A stretch of 64,000 nucleotides of DNA, from positions 124,001 through 188,000 of the forward strand of contig NZ_VPFL01000001.1 in NCBI RefSeq assembly GCF_008014345.1. Reading direction: 5' to 3'. Both the position numbers and the translations under genes were made by a program. Origin of the DNA: Pelomicrobium methylotrophicum. Its GTDB lineage: Bacteria > Pseudomonadota > Gammaproteobacteria > Burkholderiales > UBA6910. This document shows, piece after piece, positions 34,310 through 44,065 of this stretch. How positions within the stretch are numbered: position 1 is the first letter of the stretch; each line of letters starts with the position of its first letter. Under the pieces are notes generated by a model, which saw only the letters and a list, made by a program, of their open reading frames with translations, made no database searches and was not told where the DNA came from.

Positions 34310-34861
34310 TCAGAACCAGTATCCGAGCCGAAGCAGGTGGAAATTGATGCCGTTGTTCGGCGACTTGATGCCCGCGTTGGACAAGTGCTGGTACCGGTAG
34401 CTCAAATCGAAGGCATGCCGCGGTCCGAAGCGCACCCCGATGCCCAGGTGGTCACCAAACTGGAAACTGGACCCGAAGCGCCGCCGCGGACTCACCGACG
34501 TCTCGGTCAGAAAATGGATGCCGATGCCCCCCTCCAGGTACGGCGCCAAGCCGCCAGGGTGCGTCTGCCGGACGCGGAACACCGGCGTGAAGCCCACTTC
34601 CCACAACCCGGGATGGGTCCTGCCGGCGCTATCGTTGTTCCAGTAGCCCAGCTGCAGGTCCCAGTAGCCAGCCACGCGCCAGCCCCGCGTCTCGAGCCCA
34701 CGCGCTTTCCAGTCCCACTGCACCCCGAGCCGGACCAAGCTCACGTCGGCGTTGGAGGAAGGGGAGTTTCCTGCCTCGATCGCCACGCCATCCACGGCCC
34801 TTGCGGGTGCGGCAAAGATCGCCATCACCACCCCCAAAAGCGGCGCAACTGTCTTTTTCAC
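34310..34861 (-). CDS. pagL: PagL-like lipid A 3-O-deacylase (acyloxyacyl hydrolase family)
   Basis: 183 residues from a GTG at 34861, with a signal peptide (VKKTVAPLLGVVMAIFAAPARA) and a small outer-membrane beta barrel ending in YWF. The catalytic His and Ser are in the motif YRYQHLSNAGIK near the C-terminus. Counting from the Ser, the residue where PagL of Pseudomonas has its Glu is an Asn here (PNNGIN), so activity is uncertain. PagL removes the 3-position acyl chain of lipid A. It sits between the SRP RNA and dnaX (7 bp before the dnaX start), an unusual position. The frame upstream of the GTG runs through the RNA gene and is not coding. Confidence 0.82.
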   Translation of the reverse strand: MKKTVAPLLGVVMAIFAAPARAVDGVAIEAGNSPSSNADVSLVRLGVQWDWKARGLETRGWRVAGYWDLQLGYWNNDSAGRTHPGLWEVGFTPVFRVRQTHPGGLAPYLEGGIGIHFLTETSVSPRRRFGSSFQFGDHLGIGVRFGPRHAFDLSYRYQHLSNAGIKSPNNGINFHLLRLGYWF

Positions 34862-34929
34862 CTCCTCGTTGACCTTCCTTCCCCGTGGTCCCCTCGAAGC
34901 CGTGACGACGGCCCCGGGACGACAAAAAA

Positions 34930-35028
34930 GGCGGCGAGCCCGACCCCCGGCACTTGCAGAGAATAGCTGTGGCTGCTTCCTTCCGGACCTGACCAGGTTC
35001 ACTATCGTGCAATGCGGGGAGGCCCGCC
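34930..35028 (-). ncRNA. ffs: 4.5S RNA of the signal recognition particle (small bacterial SRP RNA)
   Basis: The apical domain shared by all SRP RNAs is present on the minus strand (GTCAGGTCCGGAAGGAAGCA, about 34,974-34,994), including the GGAA tetraloop and the asymmetric loop that binds Ffh. The flanks pair into one long hairpin: GGCGGGCC and TCCCCGC at the 5' side with GCCGGGGG and GGGCTCGCCGCC at the 3' side, about 99 nt in all. Six T (34,924-34,929) after the stem act as terminator. SRP RNA upstream of dnaX is common in Proteobacteria. Confidence 0.92.
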
Positions 35029-35231
35029 ATGAATCGTCGTGCTGCGCCGGTCTCACGAGGCCTCCGGGGCAGCCTGCAGATCGCCCGGCCGGCGCTTATG
35101 ACCCCAGCCGAAGGGGCAAACGGGGCTTGGGTTCTCCCGGCGCCCCGGGGCGACTGCCAAGAACGCCCCGTAGGGTACCACAGGCGCACCGCGCCCGCAT
35201 CGACAGAGCGCAGGCAGCGGCATTCCGGGCT

Positions 35232-35259
35232 TTGGGGACCCGAGCGTGAGTGCTACAAT
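35232..35259 (+). promoter_or_regulatory. Candidate sigma70 promoter of acs
   Basis: TTGGGG (35232-35237), a 16-bp spacer and TACAAT (35254-35259). Transcription would begin near 35,266, just before the palindrome, leaving a leader of about 160 nt. Confidence 0.5.
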
Positions 35260-35273
35260 ACGACTGTCTTATG

Positions 35274-35285
35274 TCTTATATAAGA
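35274..35285. promoter_or_regulatory. Palindromic candidate operator in acs leader
   Basis: TCTTATATAAGA is a perfect 12-bp palindrome at about +8 to +20 of the predicted acs start. A dimeric repressor bound here would block transcription. Similar AT-cored palindromes are used by GntR-family regulators of central carbon genes; the identity of the binder is inference. Confidence 0.45.
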
Positions 35286-35424
35286 GTGGACGGTGCTCCG
35301 AGGCCCGCGCGATCGTGGCGTTCGCTTCCCGCACCGCACTAAAATGCCCCAGAACAGCCATATCCTAAAAAAAGGGCGGCGGCAGTCTTCCCTTACGACT
35401 CCATGACCCTGAAGGAGGAAAGCA

Positions 35425-37392
35425 ATGGCGGCAATCGAGTCGGTACTCCAGGAAAAGCGGGTCTTCCCCCCCAGCGAAGCGTTCGCAAAGCAGGCCAATA
35501 TCAAGGGCATGGATGCCTACCTGGCCCTGTGCAAGGAAGCCGAGCAAGACTACGAGGGATTTTGGGCCCGGCACGCCCGCGAGCAGTTGACGTGGCACAA
35601 GCCGTTCACCCAAGTCCTGGACGAGAGCAATGCCCCCTTCTACCGCTGGTTCGCCGACGGGATGTTGAACGCCTCCTACAACTGCCTCGACCGGCACCTT
35701 TCCACGCAACCGGACAAGACTGCCATCATCTTCGAGGCGGACGACGGCAAGGTCACCCGCGTATCCTACAGGGAGCTGTATCGGCGCGTGTGCCAGTTCG
35801 CCAACGGCCTGAAGTCCCTCAAGATCAGGAAGGGAGACCGGGTGGTGATCTACATGCCCATGAGCATCGAAGCGATCGTGGCCATGCAGGCGTGCGCGCG
35901 CATTGGGGCGACCCACTCGGTGGTCTTCGGGGGCTTTTCCTCCAAGAGCCTGCATGAGCGGATCACCGACGCGGGTGCCTGCGCCGTCATCACCGCTGAC
36001 GAGCAGATGCGTGGCGGCCGCGCCATCCCCCTCAAGCCGGCCGTCGACGAGGCGCTCGGAATGGGCGGCTGCGAGTCGGTGAAGACGGTGGTGGTTTACA
36101 AGCGTACCGGCGCCAACGTGGCATGGCATGCCGCCCGCGATATCTGGTGGCACGACTTGGTGAACGGCCAGGCAGACACGTGCGAGCCCGAATGGGTGGA
36201 GGCCGAGCATCCCCTGTTCCTGCTCTACACCTCGGGCTCCACCGGCAAGCCCAAGGGCGTGCAGCACTCCACAGGGGGCTACTTGCTCCAGGCGATCCTC
36301 ACCATGCGGTGGGTGTTCGATTACAAACCCAGCGACATCTTCTGGTGCACCGCCGACGTCGGCTGGGTGACCGGGCACACGTACATCGCGTACGGACCTC
36401 TGGCCGTGGGCGCCACGGAGATCGTGTTCGAAGGGGTGCCCACCTACCCGGACGCGGGCCGCTTTTGGAAGATGATCCAGGATCACAAGGTGACCGTGTT
36501 CTACACCGCCCCCACCGCCATTCGATCCCTCATCAAGGCGGGGGCCGACCTGCCGAAGAAATATGACCTGTCCAGCCTGCGCATCCTGGGCACCGTGGGC
36601 GAGCCCATCAACCCTGAGGCGTGGATGTGGTACTACGAAACCGTGGGCAACAAGCGCTGCCCGATCGTGGACACCTGGTGGCAGACCGAAACCGGAGGTC
36701 ACATGATCACCCCCTTGCCCGGCGCGACGCCCCTCAAGCCGGGCTCATGCACCTTTCCTCTTCCCGGCATCATGGCGGACATCGTCGACGAAACCGGCCA
36801 ATCGGTGGAGAAAGGCAAGGGCGGATTCCTGGTGATCAAACGCCCGTGGCCGTCCATGATCCGCACCATCTGGGGCGACCCGGAGCGGTTCAAGAAAAGC
36901 TACTACCCCTCGGACTTCGGCGGAAAGTACTACTTGGCCGGGGACGGAGCCAATCGCGACATGGACGGCTATTTCTGGATCGTGGGCCGCATCGACGACG
37001 TCCTCAACGTGTCCGGCCATCGACTGGGGACCATGGAGATCGAGTCAGCGCTGGTGGCGAACCCGCTGGTGGCCGAGGCGGCCGTGGTGGGCAGGCCCCA
37101 TGAGGTCAAAGGCGAGGCGGTGGTGGCCTTTGTCGTTCTCAAGGGTCCGCGGCCTTCCGGCGAAGAAGCCCAAAAGGTGGCGAATCAGTTGCGGGAGTGG
37201 GTGGGCAAGGAGATCGGCCCCATCGCCAAGCCCGACGAGATCCGCTTCGGCGACAATCTGCCCAAGACCCGCTCGGGCAAGATCATGCGGCGCCTGCTGC
37301 GCTCCATCGCCAGAGGCGAAGAGATCACCCAGGACGTGTCCACCCTCGAGAACCCGGCGATTCTCGAGCAACTGAAGCAGCCGGTCCAATGA
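35425..37392 (+). CDS. acs: Acetyl-coenzyme A synthetase (AMP-forming)
   Basis: Activates acetate to acetyl-CoA through acetyl-AMP. The 655 residues match the family and start at an ATG with a strong GGAGG site. The AMP-binding loop is [14 protein letters not shown], the adenylate motif WWQTETGG, and the C-terminal domain ends with [14 protein letters not shown], whose Lys is the site of regulatory acetylation in characterised Acs enzymes. It opens the acetate locus; the sensor kinase, regulators and symporter lie downstream. Confidence 0.97.
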   Translation: MAAIESVLQEKRVFPPSEAFAKQANIKGMDAYLALCKEAEQDYEGFWARHAREQLTWHKPFTQVLDESNAPFYRWFADGMLNASYNCLDRHLSTQPDKTAIIFEADDGKVTRVSYRELYRRVCQFANGLKSLKIRKGDRVVIYMPMSIEAIVAMQACARIGATHSVVFGGFSSKSLHERITDAGACAVITADEQMRGGRAIPLKPAVDEALGMGGCESVKTVVVYKRTGANVAWHAARDIWWHDLVNGQADTCEPEWVEAEHPLFLLYTSGSTGKPKGVQHSTGGYLLQAILTMRWVFDYKPSDIFWCTADVGWVTGHTYIAYGPLAVGATEIVFEGVPTYPDAGRFWKMIQDHKVTVFYTAPTAIRSLIKAGADLPKKYDLSSLRILGTVGEPINPEAWMWYYETVGNKRCPIVDTWWQTETGGHMITPLPGATPLKPGSCTFPLPGIMADIVDETGQSVEKGKGGFLVIKRPWPSMIRTIWGDPERFKKSYYPSDFGGKYYLAGDGANRDMDGYFWIVGRIDDVLNVSGHRLGTMEIESALVANPLVAEAAVVGRPHEVKGEAVVAFVVLKGPRPSGEEAQKVANQLREWVGKEIGPIAKPDEIRFGDNLPKTRSGKIMRRLLRSIARGEEITQDVSTLENPAILEQLKQPVQ

Positions 37393-37404
37393 CCGCCCGC
37401 AGCA

Positions 37405-37437
37405 CCGGCGAAACGCCGTGCCGCGGCGTTTCGCCGG
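37405..37437. repeat. 14-bp perfect inverted repeat after acs
   Basis: CCGGCGAAACGCCG (37405-37418) and its exact complement (37424-37437) flank a 5-nt loop, 12 bp after the acs stop. There is no T tract, so it is either a Rho-type 3' end / mRNA-stabilising hairpin or a dispersed repeat element. It would favour high acs and lower downstream expression. Confidence 0.7.
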
Positions 37438-37462
37438 CTTCGCTTCCTCGAGCCGCGTCCCG

Positions 37463-38422
37463 GTGACGCTTCCCGCCATCCTTCAGTACGACCACGGCAT
37501 CGCCGCCGTGGATTCGGGCTACTACCGCCCGAATCTGGACGCGATCCATGTGATCACGGAACGCGGCCGGGCCGCCATCGTCGACACCGGCACCAGCCAC
37601 TCCGTTTCCCGCCTCCTCGCCGCGCTGGACACGCTGGGGATCCGGCGCGACCATGTCGACTTCATCCTGCTGACCCACATCCACCTGGACCACGCCGGCG
37701 GCGCGGGGCAGCTCGCGCGGGAGTTGCCGTGCGCCCGCATCGTGGTCCACCCCCGCGGGGTGCGACACCTGCTGGACCCGGGCAAGCTGGTCGCGAGCAC
37801 GCGGGCGGTCTACGGCGACGAGGAATTCCGGAAACATTACGGCGAGGTGCTTCCCGTTCCCGCCGAGCGGCTGATCGAAGCCCCCGACGGCCTGCGGGTC
37901 GAATTGGCCGGGCGAGCGCTGGTCTGTCTGGAGACGCCTGGCCATGCACGGCACCATTACTGCATCTACGACGAACGCTCCCGCTCGGTGTTCACCGGCG
38001 ACGCCTTCGGCATCTCGTACCGCGAGTTCGACGGCGACGGGACGCAGTTCATCTTTCCCACCTCCACCCCCGCCCAGTTTGACCCCGACGCGGCTCACGC
38101 CTCCATCGACCGCCTCGCGCGCCTGGACCCGAAGCACGCCTACCTGACCCATTACAGCCGGGTCTCCCACGTTCCTCGGCACGCGGTCACCCTGCACCGG
38201 TTGCTGGAGGCGTACCGGCGGCTCGCCGATCGGGCGCGCGGCGCGGGCCCGGCGCGCCATCGGGTGCTGGTCCAGGGCATGCGGGAGCTGCTCCTCAAAG
38301 AGGCCCGGGCGAGCGGAAGCCCGCTGACGGACAGCGCCGCGGCCGAGCTGCTGGCCATGGACATCGAGCTCAACGCCCAGGGCATCGAGGTGTGGATGGA
38401 TACGCAAGCGGCGAAACCCTGA
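37463..38422 (+). CDS. Metallo-beta-lactamase-fold hydrolase
   Basis: 319 residues from a GTG at 37463 (VTLPAILQYDHGIAAVDSGY). The metal motif THIHLDHAGG (about residues 71-80), the later His in ETPGHARHHY and Asp in FTGDAFGISY are intact, as is the C-terminal His in LTHYSRVSHV. This is a glyoxalase-II-like fold, but the substrate is not known. It lies between acs and the sensor locus on the same strand. An upstream GTG at 37418 falls inside the hairpin and is less likely. Confidence 0.85.
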   Translation: MTLPAILQYDHGIAAVDSGYYRPNLDAIHVITERGRAAIVDTGTSHSVSRLLAALDTLGIRRDHVDFILLTHIHLDHAGGAGQLARELPCARIVVHPRGVRHLLDPGKLVASTRAVYGDEEFRKHYGEVLPVPAERLIEAPDGLRVELAGRALVCLETPGHARHHYCIYDERSRSVFTGDAFGISYREFDGDGTQFIFPTSTPAQFDPDAAHASIDRLARLDPKHAYLTHYSRVSHVPRHAVTLHRLLEAYRRLADRARGAGPARHRVLVQGMRELLLKEARASGSPLTDSAAAELLAMDIELNAQGIEVWMDTQAAKP

Positions 38423-38493
38423 TCGCCCCCGCTGGGGGTGGGCGGAGCGGGTGCTAATATGGAATTATCCCCTTTGTCGGGAGGAGGACCGCC

Positions 38494-38703
38494 ATGAGGG
38501 AAAACGTGACCGGGGAGCGGCTGATCGCCGTGTTCCTCCTCGGATGCCTGCTGTTCAACTATCCCTTGCTCGACCTGTTCAACAGCAATGCCGAGGTGTT
38601 CGGCATCCCGCTGCTGTTCGCCTACCTCTTCGCCGCCTGGATGCTGCTGATCGCGCTGATGGCCTGGATCATCGAGAAGCGCCCGGGGCGAGAGGAGACC
38701 TGA
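38494..38703 (+). CDS. Small two-helix membrane protein preceding sensor kinase
   Basis: 69 residues with a strong ribosome site (GGGAGGAGG). Two hydrophobic segments (about 10-30 and 37-60) make a helical hairpin, with a charged tail EKRPGREET. It lies 26 bp before the symporter-fused kinase. A small membrane protein also precedes cbrA in Pseudomonas (cbrX); the similarity here is positional, and the role is unknown. Confidence 0.8.
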   Translation: MRENVTGERLIAVFLLGCLLFNYPLLDLFNSNAEVFGIPLLFAYLFAAWMLLIALMAWIIEKRPGREET

Positions 38704-38729
38704 TCGAGCGCCGCCCGCTTCAGCCGCCG

Positions 38730-41483
38730 ATGCTGCAAGGCTCGGTGATCATCATCGCCTCCTTTGCTTACCTGGGCATCCTGTTCGCCATCGCCTATTA
38801 CGGCGACAAGCGCGCAGACGCCGGCCGCTCCATCATCGCCAACCCCTATATCTACGCGCTGTCGCTCGCGGTCTACGCCACTTCCTGGACCTTCTATGGG
38901 AGCGTGGGGCGGGCTGCTTCCACCGGCATCGGCTTTCTCCCCATCTATCTGGGCCCCACGCTGATGGCGGCGCTGTGGTGGTTCGTGATGCTGAAGATCA
39001 TCCGCATCAGCAAGGCCAACCGCATCACCTCCATCGCCGACTTTATCTCTTCCCGCTACGGAAAAAGCCAGGTGCTGGGGGGGCTGGTGACGGTCATCGC
39101 AGTGATCGTGATCATTCCCTACATTTCGCTGCAGCTCAAGGCGGTGTCCAACACCTTCAGCCTGCTACTGCATTACCCTGAAATCTCCGCCCCCGCGGCC
39201 CGCACGGCGCAGCCGGTGCTGAGCGACAGCGCGTTCTATATCGCGCTGCTGCTTGCCGCGTTCACCATTCTGTTCGGCACCCGGCACCTGGACGCCTCGG
39301 AGCGGCACGAAGGCATGGTGGCCGCCATCGCCTTCGAGTCGCTGGTGAAGCTCCTGGCTTTCGTCGCGGTGGGACTGTTCGTCACTTTTGGCTTGTACGA
39401 CGGGTTCGCCGACATCTTCGACCGGGCAGCGGAGCTTCCCAAGCTGAAGGCCCTGCTCACGGTCGGCGGCGCAGCCGGCACGTTCGACACCTGGGCTTCC
39501 CTCACCGTGCTGTCCATGCTGTCCATCATGCTGCTGCCGCGGCAGTTCCAGATCTCGGTGGTGGAGAACGTCAACGAGAAACACGTATCGAAAGCGATCT
39601 GGCTGTTTCCCCTCTACCTCTTCGCCATCAACATCTTCGTGCTGCCCATTGCCTTCGGCGGGCTCCTGCGCTTTCCAGACGCAGCCGTGGACGCCGACAC
39701 CTTCGTGCTCACCATTCCCATGGCCGAAAAACAGGAAGCGCTCGCCCTGTTCGCCTTCATCGGCGGCTTGTCGGCCGCCACCGGCATGGTGATCGTGGAA
39801 ACCATCGCCTTGTCCACCATGGTGTGCAACGACCTGGTGATGCCGGTGCTGCTGCGCATGCGCTTCCTGCGCCTCACCGAGCGGCCGGACCTGACAGGGC
39901 TGCTGCTCGGCATCCGGCGCGGCACCATCGTCGCCGTGCTGCTGCTCGGCTACCTCTACTTTCGAATCGCCGGAGAGGCTTACGCACTGGTGTCCATCGG
40001 CCTGATCTCTTTTGCCGGCGTAGCCCAGTTCGCCCCGGCTTTCTTCGGCGGCATGTACTGGAAGGGCGGCACCCGCGCCGGCGCCCTCGCCGGCCTGACG
40101 GCGGGCTTCCTGGTGTGGGCATACACCCTGCTGCTCCCGTCGTTCGCCCGCTCCGGATGGCTACCGCTGTCGTTCCTCGAGACCGGCCCCTTCGGCATCG
40201 AACTGCTCAAGCCCCTGGAGCTTTTCGGTCTCAAAGGACTGGACCAGAACACCCATTCGCTTTTCTGGAGCATGCTCGCGAACATCGGCTGCTACGTGGG
40301 TTTCAGCCTCGCGACCCGCCCGAACGTCGTCGAGCACAGCCAGGCGACGCTCTTCGTGGACGCGTTCAAGAAGCCCCTCGATGGCACAGGGTCGCGCTTC
40401 TGGCGCGGCTCTGCCACCATCCACGACCTGCGCTCCTTGTTGAGCCGGTTTCTCGGTGCCGCCCGGGCCGAGGAGGCATTGCGCGCCTACGCCCGCCTGC
40501 GCGGGCTGAACGACATAGAAGACTTGCAGGCCGACGCCGACCTGGTCCATTACGCGGAGACATTGCTCGCCGGCGCCATCGGCGCCGCCTCTGCCCGGGT
40601 GATGATCGCCTCCACCGTCCAGGAAGAGCCGCTCACCATGGACGAGGTGCTCAACATCCTGGACGAAGCCTCCCAGATCATTGCCTACAGCCGGCAATTG
40701 GAGAGCAAGTCCCGGGAGCTGGAAAAAGCCACCTCCGAGCTCAAGGCTGCCAACGAGCGCCTGCAGGAGCTGGACCGGTTGAAGGACGACTTCATCTCCA
40801 CCGTCACCCACGAGCTGCGCACGCCCCTTACGTCGATCCGGGCGCTGACCGAGATTCTGCACGACAACCCCGATCTGGACACGGCCGAGCGCACACGCTT
40901 CCTAGGCATCATCATCAAGGAGAGCGAGCGCCTGACCCGCCTCATCAACCAGGTGCTGGACCTGGCCAAGCTGGAATCGGGTAACGCCGACTGGCACAAC
41001 ACGGAGCTCGACCTGCGCGAGGTGGTCGAGGAAGCAGTGGCTTCCACGGCGCAACTGTTCAAAGAGAAACGGGTGGCGCTGGAGACCCGGCTGGAAGGCG
41101 ATTTGCCGCGCATCACGGCCGACCGCGACCGTCTGATGCAAGTCATGTTGAACCTCCTCTCTAACGCGGTGAAGTTCTGCGATCCGGAGCGGGGCCGGGT
41201 CACCGTCACCTTGAGGCGCGACGGGCACGCGCTCCGGGTGGACGTCAGCGACAATGGCATCGGCATCAGTCCCGAGCACCAGAGGGTGATCTTCGAGAAA
41301 TTCAGACAGGTCGGTGATACGATGAAAGCCCGGCCGCCGGGCACCGGCCTGGGACTTCCCATCAGCCGGCAGATCATCGAGCACTTCGGGGGACGGTTGT
41401 GGGTCGAGAGCGCGCCGGGTCGTGGCGCGACCTTTTCGTTCACCATCCCGCTGGCGCTAGAGCGCTTCGCCACCGCCACGTGA
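38730..41483 (+). CDS. Sodium:solute symporter-fused sensor histidine kinase (CrbS/MxtR/CbrA-like)
   Basis: 917 residues from an ATG at 38730. The first ~560 residues are an SLC5-like transporter with about 13 membrane segments ([27 protein letters not shown]). A cytoplasmic linker (about 580-650) and a coiled coil ([16 protein letters not shown]) lead to the kinase: H-box [13 protein letters not shown] with His694, N-box [10 protein letters not shown]1 DNGIGIS and G2 GTGLGLPIS, all intact. Relatives CrbS/MxtR control acs and acetate use; CbrA controls carbon/nitrogen balance. Position next to acs and an acetate-type symporter favours acetate sensing. The frame upstream of 38730 is open but overlaps the small membrane gene. 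Confidence 0.9.
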   Translation: MLQGSVIIIASFAYLGILFAIAYYGDKRADAGRSIIANPYIYALSLAVYATSWTFYGSVGRAASTGIGFLPIYLGPTLMAALWWFVMLKIIRISKANRITSIADFISSRYGKSQVLGGLVTVIAVIVIIPYISLQLKAVSNTFSLLLHYPEISAPAARTAQPVLSDSAFYIALLLAAFTILFGTRHLDASERHEGMVAAIAFESLVKLLAFVAVGLFVTFGLYDGFADIFDRAAELPKLKALLTVGGAAGTFDTWASLTVLSMLSIMLLPRQFQISVVENVNEKHVSKAIWLFPLYLFAINIFVLPIAFGGLLRFPDAAVDADTFVLTIPMAEKQEALALFAFIGGLSAATGMVIVETIALSTMVCNDLVMPVLLRMRFLRLTERPDLTGLLLGIRRGTIVAVLLLGYLYFRIAGEAYALVSIGLISFAGVAQFAPAFFGGMYWKGGTRAGALAGLTAGFLVWAYTLLLPSFARSGWLPLSFLETGPFGIELLKPLELFGLKGLDQNTHSLFWSMLANIGCYVGFSLATRPNVVEHSQATLFVDAFKKPLDGTGSRFWRGSATIHDLRSLLSRFLGAARAEEALRAYARLRGLNDIEDLQADADLVHYAETLLAGAIGAASARVMIASTVQEEPLTMDEVLNILDEASQIIAYSRQLESKSRELEKATSELKAANERLQELDRLKDDFISTVTHELRTPLTSIRALTEILHDNPDLDTAERTRFLGIIIKESERLTRLINQVLDLAKLESGNADWHNTELDLREVVEEAVASTAQLFKEKRVALETRLEGDLPRITADRDRLMQVMLNLLSNAVKFCDPERGRVTVTLRRDGHALRVDVSDNGIGISPEHQRVIFEKFRQVGDTMKARPPGTGLGLPISRQIIEHFGGRLWVESAPGRGATFSFTIPLALERFATAT

Positions 41484-41539
41484 CGAAGCCCGCCGCTGCG
41501 GGCACCGGCGGACCGAAGCGCTCGGTGGAGGAGACAATC

Positions 41540-41917
41540 ATGGGCAAGCGAATATTGATCGCGGATGACGAGCCGAACATTGTCGTCTCGCTGGAGTTCC
41601 TGATGGAGCGGCAGGGGTATCAGATCCGGGTCGCCAACGACGGTGAGGAAGTGCTGCGGGCCGTGCACGAGTTTCGCCCCGATTTGATCCTGCTCGATGT
41701 GATGCTGCCGGGAAAAAGCGGGTTCGAGGTGTGCCAGCGGTTGCGCGAGGACCCGGCATGGCAGAAGCTGAAGGTCGTGATGCTCACCGCCAAGGGCCGC
41801 GATACCGAGGTGGCGAAGGGGCTCGCCCTGGGAGCAGACGCATACATCACGAAGCCTTTTTCCACCAAGGAGCTGATCGCCCAGGTGAAGAGGCTTCTGG
41901 GGGAACAGGACGGGTGA
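41540..41917 (+). CDS. Receiver-only (CheY-like) response regulator
   Basis: 125 residues: a single REC domain with the acidic pair in LIADDEPN, phospho-acceptor Asp53 in LLDVMLPG, Thr in VMLTAKG and Lys in YITKPFS. There is no output domain. It lies 56 bp after the kinase, with a GGAGGAG site, and its stop overlaps the next gene (GTGA). CrbR-type partners of CrbS kinases carry a LuxR-like DNA-binding domain, so this locus differs; the signal probably passes to another protein. Confidence 0.9.
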   Translation: MGKRILIADDEPNIVVSLEFLMERQGYQIRVANDGEEVLRAVHEFRPDLILLDVMLPGKSGFEVCQRLREDPAWQKLKVVMLTAKGRDTEVAKGLALGADAYITKPFSTKELIAQVKRLLGEQDG

Positions 41918-44052
41918 GGCGCATCAAGTTCGTTCTCGTTCTGGGGGCGACCTACGGGGTCGCGGTCGGCCTGCCCGGCGCTCTAGGGTGGCTCCTCTGG
42001 CGGGGCCTTCCCGCCGAATTGCAAGGACCTGTCCTGCAGGCGGTCAACGAGCAGGCAGGGCTGCTGGCGCTCTCCGCCGTTGGAATCCTGTTCGCGCTGG
42101 TGATCGTGCTCGAGCTGCTCTCCAGCCTCTATCTTGTCCCCGCCCGCCGTTTGCGGGAAGACCTGCAGGTCATGCTGGAGGCCAATCCCGCCCACCGCGC
42201 CACCCTCGACGGCGCGGTCGAGATGCGGGCGCTGGCAGAGGCCGTGAACCGCCTCGCAGAGCACCACCACGCCTTGCTGGAGCGGGTCGAAGCGCGGGTA
42301 GCGGAGGCCAAGCGGGCGGTGGAGGACGAAAAAAATCGCCTGGCGGCGCTGATCTCGGAACTCGCTCAAGGGGTGCTCGCCTGCAACCTCGAGGGGCAGA
42401 TCCTCCTCTACAACAACCGCGCCCGTCAGCTTCTGACCTCCAACCACGCTGCCTCCGGCAGCGGTGGAGGCCTGGTGGGGCTCGGGCGCTCGGTGTTCGG
42501 CGTGATCGACCGGCCGTTGATCGTCCATGCCCTCGACACCATTCATGCCCAGCTCGCCCAGAAGCGCCCCCACCCGGTGGCGCGGTTCGTCACCACCACG
42601 CCCTCGGGACAACTCGTGCGGGTACTCGTGGTGCCGGTGCTCGGCAACGAGATCGTAACCGGCTTTGTGATGACGCTCGACGACGTCACGCGCCCCGTCG
42701 AACAGGGCGGCCGCCGGGATGCCCTGCTGCAATCCATCACCGAAGGAAGCCGCGCCGCCCTCGGCAGCATCCGCGCCGCAGTGGAAACGCTGCAGAGCTT
42801 TCCCGACATGCCACCCGAACAGCAGAAGCGGTTCATTGGCGTCATCAGTCAGGAAACCCACCGCTTGAGCGAGCGCGTTGAAGGTGCCATCCGGGAGTTC
42901 TCCGACGCCATGAAGGCGCAATGGGTCATGGAGGACATGCTGGGCGAGGACCTGGTCGCCGCCGCCTGTCGGCGTATCGAGGCGCGGCTGGGGCTGGCCG
43001 CCAAGATCGACGCCGTCATGCCCGACCTCTGGGTGCGCGTGGACAGCTTCGCCCTGGTCCAGGTGCTGTCTTACCTCGCGGCCCGGCTCAAGGAAGACTT
43101 CGGGCTGCGGGAGGTCCGCTTCCGGCTGGAAGGCGACAGGCGTCTCGCCCACCTGGACCTGGTCTGGCGGGGCGCGCCCTTGTCCGCGGAAACCGTGTTC
43201 GCGTGGGAGAGCGAGCCGCTTACGGCGGGTGGCGAGGATATCCCCCTCACGGTAAAGGACGTGATCGAGCGCCACGGCGGCGAGATGTGGTACCAGCGGG
43301 ACCGCCCCGCCCAGGAATCGTACTTTCGCCTCTTGATTCCGGCCAGCGTCCCGGAGACCATCGGCTTCCGCCTCCCCAACCTCGCCGGTAGCCGCCCCGA
43401 GTACTACGACTTCGACTTGTTCAGCCAGCAGCCGTCCAGCCCGGCGCTCGACCAGCGCAAGCTGACAGAGCTCAAGTACACCGTGTTCGACACCGAGACC
43501 ACGGGATTGGAACCCTCCGCAGGCGACGAAATCGTCTCCATTGGCGCGGTCCGCATCGTCAACGGCCGGCTGCTACTGCATGAGGCCTTCGATCAACTGG
43601 TCGACCCGCGCCGTCCCATGTCGCCGGCATCCATCAAGGTGACCGGCATCGATCCTTCCCTGCTCCAGGGTCAACCCCCCATTGAATCGGTGCTCCCCGC
43701 CTTCCACCGCTTCTGCGAGGACTCGGTGTTGGTTGCCCATAACGCGGCCTTCGACATGCGCTTCCTGCAGATGAAGGAGTCCTCGGCGGGTGTCAAGTTC
43801 ACCCAGCCGGTGCTGGACACCCTGCTGCTGTCCATCATCATCCATCCCAACCAGGAAACCCACAGCCTGGAAGCCATCGCCGCAAGGCTCGGCGTCAACG
43901 TGGTGGGAAGGCATACGGCGCTGGGCGATGCGATCGTGACCGGGGAGGTGTTCCTACGGATGATCCCGCTTCTCGCCGAGCGCGGGATTCACACGCTGCG
44001 GGAGGCCCGCGAGGCGTCGCAGCGGACGTACTATGCCCGGATCCGCTACTGA
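41914..44052 (+). CDS. Membrane PAS / degenerate histidine kinase fused to DEDDh 3'-5' exonuclease
   Basis: 712 residues from a GTG overlapping the previous stop. Order: two membrane helices (about 5-27 and 47-73), a HAMP-like and PAS region (about 80-250), a HisKA-like helix pair, a HATPase-like remnant, then an exonuclease of the DnaQ/PolC type (about 520-690). In the HisKA block [16 protein letters not shown] the position of the phospho-His is Glu277, and the ATP-binding G boxes are not recognisable, so it cannot autophosphorylate. The exonuclease motifs are complete: [24 protein letters not shown] and [14 protein letters not shown]. It was probably named DNA polymerase III epsilon elsewhere, but it is not the replicative subunit. 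Confidence 0.85.
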   Translation: MRRIKFVLVLGATYGVAVGLPGALGWLLWRGLPAELQGPVLQAVNEQAGLLALSAVGILFALVIVLELLSSLYLVPARRLREDLQVMLEANPAHRATLDGAVEMRALAEAVNRLAEHHHALLERVEARVAEAKRAVEDEKNRLAALISELAQGVLACNLEGQILLYNNRARQLLTSNHAASGSGGGLVGLGRSVFGVIDRPLIVHALDTIHAQLAQKRPHPVARFVTTTPSGQLVRVLVVPVLGNEIVTGFVMTLDDVTRPVEQGGRRDALLQSITEGSRAALGSIRAAVETLQSFPDMPPEQQKRFIGVISQETHRLSERVEGAIREFSDAMKAQWVMEDMLGEDLVAAACRRIEARLGLAAKIDAVMPDLWVRVDSFALVQVLSYLAARLKEDFGLREVRFRLEGDRRLAHLDLVWRGAPLSAETVFAWESEPLTAGGEDIPLTVKDVIERHGGEMWYQRDRPAQESYFRLLIPASVPETIGFRLPNLAGSRPEYYDFDLFSQQPSSPALDQRKLTELKYTVFDTETTGLEPSAGDEIVSIGAVRIVNGRLLLHEAFDQLVDPRRPMSPASIKVTGIDPSLLQGQPPIESVLPAFHRFCEDSVLVAHNAAFDMRFLQMKESSAGVKFTQPVLDTLLLSIIIHPNQETHSLEAIAARLGVNVVGRHTALGDAIVTGEVFLRMIPLLAERGIHTLREAREASQRTYYARIRY

Positions 44053-44065
44053 CGGGGCGAGGACC

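Larger units (their letters stand above)
35029..35424. other. Intergenic region between ffs and acs
   Basis: No gene is visible in these 396 bp. The left part (35,029-35,220) is GC-rich and must hold the ffs promoter, which I cannot place with confidence. The right part holds the acs promoter at 35,232-35,259, a 12-bp palindrome at 35,274-35,285 and the acs ribosome-binding site GGAGGAAAGCA before 35,425. Confidence 0.5.

Noticed and set aside
35365-36702. 445-codon open frame antisense to acs
   Set aside because: Shadow of a strongly conserved gene, low complexity in His/Gly/Val, no ribosome site.
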